DNA from: Nemertoderma westbladi
Taxonomy: Eukaryota > Xenacoelomorpha > Nemertodermatida > Nemertodermatidae
Assembly (NCBI GenBank): GCA_032718475.1
Contig: JAUCBJ010004177.1
Coordinates: 18,861-82,860 of the forward strand
Reading direction: 5' to 3'
DNA: 64,000 bases
The notes under the pieces were generated by a model. The model worked only from the letters and a program-made list of their open reading frames with translations. It did not search any database and was not told where the DNA came from. The position numbers and the translations under genes are program-made. This document shows, piece by piece, positions 43,395 to 52,987 of this stretch (positions are counted from its first letter, which is position 1; every line of letters starts with the position of its first letter).

Positions 43395-44064
43395 GTTCCC
43401 GGAGGCGAGGGAATGAGACTGAGACTGGGACGTGGTGCGCCTGGAAGGCGCCGCATGTAACGTACGAACTATTAAGTATAAATTTAATTAATGCAAATAA
43501 CTATATAAGTGCAATTCGTATGTACGTACGTAGTGATTAGCAGTAAAATACATACGTTTGGAGTAAGTACTATAGTCATACAACCTTTCTCAATTAGCTA
43601 CTGGGACTGGGGGACAATTGACTATGGCACTATGGACGAGACAACTGACAATTTCACACTTCTTGAGTGCGGCGGCACGAGAGGGGGGGGAGGTTCGTCA
43701 GGAGAGATGGAGCAGTCAAAGTGGACTTGAGAATCGGAATAAGAGTGTGAAGTGCGGAGAGAGTGCGAGCGCAATTCTAGCGTGGGGGGGGGAGAATGAG
43801 AGGCTGAGTAAGGGACGAGGAGGTCCGGGGGTATGAGAGAGTTAGGGTGAGAGTGAAGGTTAGATAGGGCGTAAGTGTTGGGGAAACAAAATCGCGTGAA
43901 GAGGTGAGCGCGATCGGCCCGACATGAGACGCCAGGCGTAAAGGGTAGCGTTATCATACCCAGAGGGAGCGGCCTGGAAAGCCGACTCCGAGAGAAAAGA
44001 TTTCCACCCCACACCCGATGCTAGATCGGGATCCAGCGGGATTGTAGCGCACTTTTTTTGGTTG
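43395..44064 (+). other. 3' non-coding part of the LTR element
   Basis: G-rich runs and short frames only. The minus-strand frame at 43,622-44,014 is a shadow of purine-rich sequence. Confidence 0.6.
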
Positions 44065-44102
44065 ATGCTATCTTCTTACCGGGAAGATAGCATGGGGGGG
44101 AG
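44065..44102 (+). promoter_or_regulatory. Perfect hairpin abutting the polypurine tract
   Basis: ATGCTATCTTC (44,065-44,075) pairs perfectly with GAAGATAGCAT (44,083-44,093) across a 7-base loop. It is followed at once by GGGGGGGAG (44,094-44,102) and then the 3' LTR. The purine run is the expected plus-strand priming site. The hairpin next to it may matter for priming or RNA 3' processing. Confidence 0.75.
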
Positions 44103-44640
44103 TGTTAGCTTATTCAATCCCGCCAACACCCCATAAAGTTATTAGCCGATAAGCAATATTGGGAGCCGCGAGATTGGGTAATTAACCAACTCGCGCCATC
44201 CCAATAAGAATGGGAAGGAAGCACACAATAGAGGGTCAGGGGCCAAACCCCTAACCCAAGGAGAACAGGTGGAGTGAACGGGAATACTCCACGGGGCGCC
44301 AACAAGGGTATTAACCAATCAGAGGGGGGAATGGCATCGATTGAGTAGCAGTAAGGCCACCATGCAATATAACCAATAACCTATTAATCAGTGATTCAGT
44401 TATACCAGTGCAGCAGTGCTAGCGTAGGGTACAGCCAATTAGTTTAGTTAGGGGATCACGGGACTTTAGTTACCGTATCCCGCCTTGTACACATTCACAA
44501 CATATCTATATCTTATAACCTCCTATTATACACCGAACTTCAGAACTCAGTCACTTTATTTCATCCTTATACACGGCGGGGACGCGTGGACTAAATTACC
44601 ACAACCGGATAAATCGGGATCCCTCTTGGATCCCGTCACA
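44103..44640 (+). repeat. 3' LTR
   Basis: 538 bp, TGTTAGCTTATTC to GATCCCGTCACA, matching the 5' LTR with small indels (CCCAAGG against CCCAGAGG; TATACCAG against TATACTCAG) and a cluster of substitutions near 44,545-44,575. It is followed by ATAAT, the target duplication. Confidence 0.93.
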
Positions 44641-44645
44641 ATAAT

Positions 44646-45281
44646 TGAAAAATGGTCCCCACAGCAGCTCACTGATAGTCACGGATAGTAGCACCAAATC
44701 TAATTTGGGAGGATCAGGAAACACAGCTGTTTCTCTAAAGAGCAGCATTTGCCTTAAGACGACATCATCTATAACTTAGAATAATATAATTATATTTTAC
44801 AATAATAATAATAATATTGACAGTGTCCTTTAATCACAGGTATTTTATGGAAAAAATATGAACTCAGGAGTTATCCTACTGCATACTCCTAATGTATATT
44901 ATCCGCTTTACTGAAATTTAAAATGAAGGTATTCGACTTTTATACTAGTTGATCTTAGCTGGAATAGAATAGGCCACGAATAAGAGTAATCAATAAAAAT
45001 TAATTCCATGGCAGGTACCATGGAATCAGGCTCACCTCTTCTATATTTTAGGATTCTATACTATATGAGATCAATCTTCACTTTCTGTAGGTGCACAGAG
45101 AGGTTCATGGTGACAGCCATAAGAATGTAGAACTTAATGAAGAACTATCATCATTAGCTTCTGCAAAATAAACAAGTGCAGTTACAATGGATGGATATAA
45201 TGCGTCAAACATCTTCAAACATGATGAAATAACCATTGTGGTTTACATATAGACCTAAGGTGTTGTCTACATCTAGCTGTT
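44646..45281. other. No gene seen
   Basis: AT-rich. No open frame with recognisable content and no inverted or tandem repeat of note. Confidence 0.5.
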
Positions 45282-45560
45282 TCACCATCCCCAGTTGGGG
45301 ATGCCCAAAAATATGTTGCTTTGAAGTTCATGGATACCATGGCGTTTCGAATGTGTCAAACTCCACAAGCATTGGTCAATGATGAGTTTAGCATTATGGA
45401 GATGCAGTAAATGTACATGGTCGTTAAATAGACCCTTAAATTTCGCAGCCCCATCATAACCCAGTCCCATCTGTATTAATAACTTATTCTGAAAGAATAT
45501 GGATAATATTTTATCAACCAGAACATTCCCAGTGAGATCTATCCCTTTCGGCAAAAACAA
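45282..45560 (-). pseudogene. Possible hAT-like transposase fragment
   Basis: A 92-residue remnant with VDKILSIFFQNKLLIQM and GLGYDGAAKFKG. The GYDGA box followed by a histidine-rich helical segment is typical of the catalytic half of hAT or DUF4371 transposases. It is truncated on both sides. One motif only, so tentative. Confidence 0.4.
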
Positions 45561-47430
45561 TAAACTGTTTTATTTTATTTATTTTTCTCACTCGATAGAG
45601 CGATGCAAGTAATTTCACCCCCATTTAAAGCTGAAATAAATATTGTACAGTATATTTATTTTATTGATGGCTATAGAATACGAATCGCAAAGTTTTGGCA
45701 GAACGCGAATGTATTCACTAACCTCTTCCAATTCGGACGATTTCTCTCCACTCAACCTGGCGGTACAACTACTGCAGCTTCTTGGATTCTCATTGGTTGG
45801 TATCTTCAATTCTGGTCGAATTGCATTGGACAGATTTATTTTCTTCAATGAATAACATTTAAAACTTAAAGTTAACAAGATTTGCTGATAATCCAATTTA
45901 TCTTCCTTCAGTAAAATATCTAACTTTCAAGAAAATAAGAAAATATGCATATAAGAAAATAATATTTTCTCATTTTATTATGAGGCTAAACCATTTACAA
46001 AAGTTTGTGATTTTATAAATGATCTTGTACAGTGAGACAAGTACATTACATTAAATAAATACCTACTGAATTTATATTAAAGCATAATGATCATTTGACA
46101 TAATGATGTCAAATGTTTCACAGTATCAATTCTTCCACTACATGGGCCATAGGTTCCATTCCATGTCTTTTTTGATGATTCACAGTGGAAAAACAGATCA
46201 GACGATGCGGATGAGACGGGTGAGAACTCTTGATGAAATGGGTGAGATCCCTAGACTAAGACCAGCCTATACAAGATGTAAAGCTTCTTTTAATGATGGT
46301 TGCTTTTAGGCCCAAAAGCATTTGTAAAGTATGAAAGCAGACAACAAAATTCAATGAAATTAGTATATCAGTACAAGTCAACTATGTACAAACTTGTAGG
46401 TATACACTGTGTTATATTACTTGGGATACATGCAAAGTTTGTGTGCAATCATTGCCCGTGTCCAATCTTCACCCACGTCCAATCTTTGCCTGCATCCAGG
46501 ATGGACTTGGTAGAGCATTTGTTGGCCTGGACATAAGAGGTGCAGGTGGCATCAGCGTTTATAACTGCGATATTGAATGACGCCATTACTCTCTGGTTAG
46601 CCCAGACGCACACCCCCTACCTCCCTTCCCTATCCAGATATCCATGGGATAGGGTGAACTTCTGCTCCATGCTCCAGGTCCCGAAAGCCAATGGTAGAAC
46701 TGAGGTAGGTAGCATCCAGGAAACTGGGTTAGGCAGTCAACCATCAGCTCTTATTGAAGAGTGCGTTGAGTCACTGATTCAATTTAAATCAAATTAAATT
46801 AAATTAAATTTAAATTAAATGTTAATATGTACATATCTCTAAATTAATCAGGACTCAGATGGGTGTGATTCAGAACAGATGGCTTCGCTGACAGTGAACT
46901 CCTTCCTATCTTGTATTTAATAATAATAATATTGTTTACTCCATCCCATGGGCCATAATTTCACTTCAAGCTCACAGTTCACCTCCGATTTATGCAGTAA
47001 TGAGTATACAGCCTCCGGTTGCTGCCTATAGTGATCTTCCTGTTTGATATGACTCTCCAGCACAACATTTCGAAAATATGTTGTATGGAGTGTTGTGTTT
47101 AGGGGGCTTTGGGGGCAAATCACCTCTGAAACATGAGCTCTTGTGCTCAGAGCCAGATCGAACTGGCTCTGACTCCCTTAAGAGGATCACTCAGATCCAT
47201 CCCGCCACGGAGGACATGGAGGTCTAGGTCAATGTTGTGCAGTGTCAAACAAGGCATAGACAAAGTCGTACATCAATGCTAGGTGTATGGTTGAGGTATC
47301 TTGTTCTACTCCAGTGATTGTGCTCCAGTGATCTGAGCCTCTTGATAATCAATTTGGACAAAATCAATTTTGGCTCTTATGCAGCAGTGTCTCTAAATTC
47401 TCTATCTTTAGCAGCAATCACATGGAGACT
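45561..47430. other. No gene seen
   Basis: Several short frames overlap on both strands around 45,603-45,896, and others lie at 46,103-46,797, none with a recognisable motif. There is a TTAAATTAAATT run at about 46,780-46,820. The upstream part of the RTE copy may begin here, but no endonuclease motif could be read. Confidence 0.4.
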
Positions 47431-47721
47431 GATTTCATGACAGTTTGTTGGTATGCAAAGTTAGCAGCTGTAGGAACAGTTCCTACATACCCTCGAAACA
47501 TAAAAAGGACCCTTGGACTGACCACAGAATTCGGAAATGCCAAAATTGAACTCTCTGAGTCCTGCTGGCTCAGACACACTAGGCAGCCAAGGATAAGCCA
47601 TATTAAGGCATCATTTAAGTCCCTTAACAGGCAGTACTCTGATTTATTGGCAGGACCTTATCGATAAGCAGGTTACTGCCATTAAGACCAAAGCAGGCAT
47701 GGAACATGGAAATCGATCAAC

Positions 47722-48390
47722 TTGCTTACTGGGCGGAAAAGCCAACCAACCACCAAGGTTAAGGCTGAATCACCAGCCAATCGCCTCAATGGTTGGAAGG
47801 CCCACTTTGAAAAGCTCCTCAATAATGACAGGGTATTGCCTGATAACTTTATAGAAGTAAAAGTGTCTGAGTCTGTACTCCCAGATATTCCCATTGTCAT
47901 TCTCCTTTGCAGAAGTGAAGGCTGCTGCAAAGAGCATTAAGTCCAATCGTGCCAGTGGAGTAGATGGTGTTCCCCCTGAGGTTTTTAAAATACCTGAGTG
48001 TTTAAAGCTCATCTATCCCATCATAGCAGACATGTACCGTACAACAAGAGTCCCACAAGAAATTAAAACAAATAAGTTGGTGCCAGTTCCCAAGAAGGGC
48101 AACCGAACACTCTATGGTTCTTTTTGGGGAATCTCATTGATCTCGATTGCTGCAAAGCTATACAATAGAATTCTATTAAATCGCATCAGGGATCCCATTG
48201 AGAGACTGCTCCGTGAAATCAGAATGGGTTCCGTAAAGGTCGTGGGACCATGGAGCACATTTTGGCACTTAGAAGGATAATTGAAGAGTTATCAAAAAAG
48301 AACGACAGGCATCTGGCTGTTATCTTTGTTGACTTCTTCAAGGCCTTTGATTCAGTCTCCCGCTCAAGTATGTTCAGCATACTTTCATTA
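47722..48390 (+). pseudogene. RTE family A, RT N-terminal part
   Basis: GRKSQPTTKVKAESPANRL, HFEKLLNNDRVLPDNF, ASGVDGVPPEVFKIPE, LVPVPKKGNRTLYGSF, NRIRDPIERLL and FVDFFKAFDSVSR (motif A aspartate present) appear in three frames because of several one-base shifts (near 47,895 and 48,215 among others). It ends abruptly at the insertion point. Confidence 0.85.
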
Positions 48391-49450
48391 GGAGCCCGCT
48401 TGACAGCGGGATACTTACTGTAAGAATCTCAGGGATACTTTCTGTAAAAATCTCAGGATACATTACACTGACTGACTGACTGACATACTGACTGATAATT
48501 CTCTAGGGAAGGCACTTCCTGCCTGGCGATTTTGATAAAATTTTGCAAGTACATTGCTTTGGTGGTTCATAATCGCGTTACAAAATTTCAGATCGATTCT
48601 ATGTGTGGTATTCGATATATTTAGTTTTTTGACATTGTTTTGTGGCGAAATTAAAAGCAATGGTAAAATAACAGCTGGTGTTCATGATGAAATATGGCTT
48701 AATATGTTATACACAGTCATAGAAAAACGTGTTGGTTGCCAAGTTTTACTAGTAGGCTATAAGGAAAGGCAATGTTTACTCACACATAAGCTGTTGGTTT
48801 CTAATGTATTACCCCATAAGCTGATTGCTCTCCCAGTGCTTCCTAAGGGTATATCTACAATAAGGTTACTCACTCTGCTATGTTAGGGGGTGGATCAGGA
48901 GAATGAATTTTAGTTACACAAAGCAGTGTGTTGTGTCCTATTGCAGTCGATACTCACTGTGGATTTCAAAATGTTTTATAGTTGACCTGCACTATAATAC
49001 AGTAGTTGCATGTATTTAAGGAGCCCGCTCTGGCATACCGCCTAAGGAGTACCATATTACATATTCACATAGAATTCACTGGGAAGAGATATTCCGCTTG
49101 ACGACGGGGTAATACCTATAGAAGGAAACTAAATTTGTTATTTGGCTCTATTCGTTGTTATTTATCTGGTTGTGCATCATGGGCATTTTTTATAAATATT
49201 CGGTAATCGCATCTTATATCTTGTAAACGTTCTTGATAATGAAATTATTTGCTTCATATTATATTTTTGTTAGTGGTAGCTAAGTTGCATTTTTTATTAT
49301 GTGGGGCGAGCCACAAAGTCAGCTAGCCTCTCACGCCTTGCAGTTTAGACAATTTTAGTTTACTTACTGCTGACTGACATAGTTCATTGTAATAGTCTTG
49401 GCTAGGATTTTTCCCCCGGGCTCCTTCCAGCCAGCTTGCTGGCTTTCTAG
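48391..49450 (+). mobile_element. Helentron-like (HINE-type) insertion
   Basis: 1,060 bp placed precisely between the two halves of the RTE, with TTA on both sides (48,388-48,390 and 49,451-49,453). The left end starts GGAGCCCG. The matching CGGGCTCC (49,417-49,424) lies 26 bp inside the right end, and between it and the end is the perfect stem-loop AGCCAGC-TT-GCTGGCT (49,429-49,444), then TTCTAG. Asymmetric inverted repeats plus a 3' hairpin and a CTAG-type end are the published hallmarks of Helentron-like elements. It has no Rep or helicase gene. The left part has a (CTGA)n tract. Confidence 0.65.
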
Positions 49451-50530
49451 TTATATGGGATTCCTAATGAAATTATTGCAGCAATCAGATCAGTATACGA
49501 TGGTTCGACAACATTTGTGTCTACTGTTGATGGTGACACAGAACCATTTGAAGTGTTATGGGGCGTCCTCCAGGGAGACACACTTGCACCATTCTTGTTC
49601 ATAATTGTGGTTGACTATGTTCTACACATGTCCTTAGATCATCATAATGATGATGGGGTGATGATAACTCCACCTACTGGCTCCAGAAGTCGAAGAAATC
49701 CTGCCAAGTACCTAACTGATCTAGACTTTGCTGATGACTTAGGAGTACTCTCAGAATCACTAGAGGGAGCCCAATGGCTCCTCAGCTCATTAGAACATGC
49801 TGCTTCTAGTGTTGGTCTTTTTATTAACTCCAGAGAGACCAAAATTTTGACAGTTAACTTTGAAAGTTCTCGGCAAGTCTCTGATCGGATGAGCATAAGC
49901 TCAAAGGATGGTATGCTTGAGCATGTGGACGATATCTGTTACCTGGGATCATGGATCCGGAAGTCAGGTGAGGACCTTCGAATACGTAAGGGAAAGGCAT
50001 GGGCAGCCTTGAATAGGCTTTCCAGGATTTGGAAGTCACCCAGAATTAATCGGAAACTTACGGTCCGATTATTTAGAGCAGCAGTAGTTCCAGTACTCCT
50101 CTATGGGAGTCCATGCTGGGCTCTAACTGCTGAGGACACCAAATCTCTGGATGGCAAATTCACAAGAATGCTACGCCGGGTTCATTGTGTCAAGTACAAT
50201 GCACACATCTCCAACCAGACACTATATAACATTGGAGGTGTCTCATTGGTTCCCCCAAGCTTGACACTAGAACAAAATCGCCTCCGCTTTGCAGGACATT
50301 GCTTTCGCCGTGAGGACCAGCCAGTGCATAATCTTGTACTTTGGCAGCCTCATGGAGTGAATAAGCATGGTGGACAGCCCATGACTTTCTTGAGACGCAT
50401 CTTAAAGGACACTGGCCTTGAAGATGCGGATGATCTAGCAAATGTCATGGGTGATAGGGAGTTGTGGCGACAATTTTGTCGACAAGCCGGCACAGCATTC
50501 TTAAAAATGCAGCTGCAATGCAGCATGCCG
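49451..50530 (+). pseudogene. RTE family A, RT catalytic and C-terminal part
   Basis: Open from 49,517 almost to the 3' end. LQGDTLAPFLF (motif B), LDFADDLGVL (motif C with both aspartates), SVGLFINSRETKIL (thumb), DDICYLGSWIRKSG and RLRFAGHCFRR. It is the best-preserved version of this region in the window. The C-terminus (RQFCRQAGTAFL) is in the ancestral frame, unlike copies 1 and 2. It still lacks the upstream half because of the insertion. Confidence 0.88.
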
Positions 50531-50545
50531 ATACTAGTAGTAGCC

Positions 50546-51107
50546 ATTAAGGGGGGGGGGGGGTATTCCCCCCTCAGGTAATATTTTCAAATTGATGTTT
50601 CTTTATTTCATCTAGTGCAGAATTTAATGAGGATTACAAATCTGAAAACCGCTTAGTGAGACCTCTTTCAGTTCTCGAGTTATCACTGTTTTTCCGTATG
50701 ACGGTCTGTCCGTCAAATTGTAAGAAAGACAGAAGACCGACAGACAGACAGACAGACTAGATTCCACCAAAATTTAAAACTGACATCGGAAATGAAATCA
50801 ACGACCCCGAAAACCCCCGTAATGAACATTTTAGCTCGTTGGTGTGCATCCTTCGTGCCGGAAATAATTAACCAACCAGAACGCAGACAGCCAATTTTGG
50901 CGGGAAGGTTTAAACTTTGAAGGGCATTTTCTCGGAATTACATTTTTCATTTTTAAATTACTACTCCTCCGTAATTTTTTAACCAATTTTCTTCGTTTAT
51001 GGCTCATTCGAACGAGCTTTGGAAGCTCTTTAAAAGTTATCTTATGGAATTTTGATAAATATTACCATTTTTTCTAATTAGCCAATTTCAATTAAAAATA
51101 TGCTTTC
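50546..51107. other. No gene seen
   Basis: Starts with a G13 run (50,551-50,563). A GACAGACAGACAGACAGAC microsatellite lies at about 50,740. No open frame of interest. Confidence 0.5.
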
Positions 51108-51720
51108 AGGGGGACACACTTGCACCATTCTTATTTGTAATTGTGGTTGATTATGTACTACACATACACACTATGTACTTAGATCATCTTAATAAATATG
51201 GGTTGATGGAAACAGCCCCTACAAGCACTACAAGTAGATGAAATCCAGCAAAGTACCTTACTGATCTAGACTTTGCTGTTGACTTAGGGGTTCTGAGAGA
51301 ATTACTGGAGGAATCACCAGGCCTCCTCTTCTTATTGGAGCAGGTTGCTACTAGTGTTGGTCTTTTTGTAAACTCCAAGAAGACCATTTTTATGATATTG
51401 AACCTTGACAGCCCTCAAGATATGTCTGATTGTAAGGGCATAATCTCCAGTGATAGCTTGCTTGAGCACGTTGATAACTTCTGCTACTTGGGATCCTCGG
51501 GGCTAGGGACCTTCGGATACATAATGGAAAGGCATGTGCATCATACAATAGTCTGTCCAGGATTTGGAAGTCATAGAATAAAACTGTATCTGAATCCGAT
51601 CGTTTATGACAGCAGTAGAACCAGTACTCTTATATGGGAGTCCATGCTGGCGCTGGGCACTAACTGCAAAGGATACCAAATCTCTGGATGGCACTTATAC
51701 ACGTTTGTAGCTTTTCCCCT
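51108..51720 (+). pseudogene. RTE family A-related fragment with a mutated catalytic motif
   Basis: Begins exactly at motif B (QGDTLAPF-like, GGGGACACACTTGCACCATT) and continues through VVDYVLHI, LTDLDFAVDLGVL, SVGLFVNSKKT and HVDNFCYLGS. Motif C reads FAVD instead of FADD, so one catalytic aspartate is gone. Diverged and frameshifted. Confidence 0.82.
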
Positions 51721-51784
51721 TTCATTATCCGGTTGCCAACATCCAATTTTGGTATGTTCGGCAGTCATGTTTTCCACACCTCTG

Positions 51785-51985
51785 AACTGATGACATCTAA
51801 TCTAGTTGCTTTATGATTAGACGTGCTTTTAATGCTTCTCTGGAGTTGGGCAGGTGTAATGTCCTCATTTTATAGGGATTGAGTCTTGTCATATATGTTC
51901 CTTGTTCTTGAAAGCTGACCTCGATGTTTGGTGGTTTCCCTAAAAATTTGTGCGGAAGTGATCTTCCATTTCTCAGCATGTCTAC
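51785..51985 (-). pseudogene. RTE family B fragment, antisense
   Basis: On the minus strand this matches the family B region around 17,330-17,530 (KPPNIEVS, YMTRLNPYK in one frame; the other frames supply the rest). It is about 200 bp, both ends truncated, and lies next to but opposite the family A fragment. Confidence 0.75.
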
Positions 51986-52987
51986 ACGTATATCAGTGGT
52001 AGCAACTGGGCTGACCTATACGTTTGTATGTAGGTGTGGTTATTGTGGTAGCATTGGTTAAAAATGGATTGATTTGTATCATCTTCGAATAACTTAAAAT
52101 CATTACTTATACTAACCCCACCACCATTAATGTCATGCATTGATTGGCTTGATATTGGATAATAGCTCAGGCGTGTGAGCAGGTTCAAAGACAAATGTTA
52201 CTGGGCCTAAGCAGGTAGGGAAGCCCCTAATTAGGTAGGGAAGCCCTGCTGCTTATTCACACCTCATAACTTTATTATTAGTTTACACGCATTTAGGGAG
52301 GGGCTTTTAATTACAAGCACTTCTGAGTCTTACTGTAAAACCAGTATGTTTTGGCTGGCGCAGTGGTCCAAAACATGCATATTATCTTCCTGATTCATTA
52401 ACATTACCCAGTGTAGTGGACCGGGACAAGCTTATTGCCTTCCTTATCCATTAATACTGCCTGCCTATTATTCCTGAGAACGACTCAATAAGCGGACTAT
52501 CCTGATCAACGCAGACGTCAAGTTTGCATTTAATCACAACCCGCATTGTCAGATTAACTGTCAGTCATTACGTTATAGACATTATGATTTGTTTAAAAGC
52601 TTATTGTATGGCAATATAATAATTTATTATAAAGTACTAAAGTTACTGTATAAGTAATACTATTTATATTATAGTAAGTTATACAGTGAATATGAAACTA
52701 ATATAAATAATATACAGTGAATATAAAACTGCTTAACCTGAAACACTTAGTGGTTTCTCAACCATCGGCATACTCAGCAGTCTCTTAATGGTATCTTGTA
52801 ACCATGGAGAACTGCTTAACATGGGCCATGGTTCCTAACCATTAAAATATGGAAGTACATTTAAAAGTTTACATTTGACATTTGACAGTTTACATTTTAC
52901 TTTTGAAATGCACTGATAAATTCGAATTTGCATCGAAATTATCCTGACTAATTTGTTTTTATGGTTCTGTGTGGATATGTTTTTCTT
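51986..52987. other. No gene seen
   Basis: AT-rich with small repeats: AGGTAGGGAAGCCC twice near 52,215-52,245 and ATAATATACAGTGAATAT-type repeats near 52,680-52,725. No coding potential was recognised. Confidence 0.5.

Larger units (their letters stand above)
33755..44640 (+). mobile_element. BEL/Pao-type LTR retrotransposon lacking pol enzymes
   Basis: A complete element of 10,886 bp flanked by the 5-bp duplication ATAAT (33,750-33,754 and 44,641-44,645). It has two nearly identical LTRs, a purine tract before the 3' LTR, and open Gag and protease regions of BEL/Pao type. From 40,315 to 41,637 there is only tandem repeat and spacer where RT, RNase H and integrase should be. A second coding region with three zinc knuckles follows (41,638-43,394). 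It is GC-richer than the flanks. The LTRs differ at only a modest number of positions by eye, so the insertion is fairly young. It must rely on another element for reverse transcription and integration. Confidence 0.93.
47440..50545 (+). mobile_element. RTE family A, longest copy (copy 3), split by another element
   Basis: Runs from the linker region through RT to the C-terminus and a short (TAG)n (about 50,535-50,543), with the insertion 48,391-49,450 in the middle. The coding remnants before and after the insertion join within the codons after motif A. It is the reference for the truncated copies at 8,516, 22,203, 29,055 (minus) and 51,108. The 5' limit is uncertain. Confidence 0.85.

Noticed and set aside
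46103-46797. Three consecutive plus-strand frames as a possible gene
   Set aside because: No motif, no shared composition and no continuity between frames.
48391-49450. PIF/Harbinger element because of TTA on both sides
   Set aside because: The outer ends are not inverted repeats of each other; the asymmetric repeat and 3' hairpin fit Helentron better.
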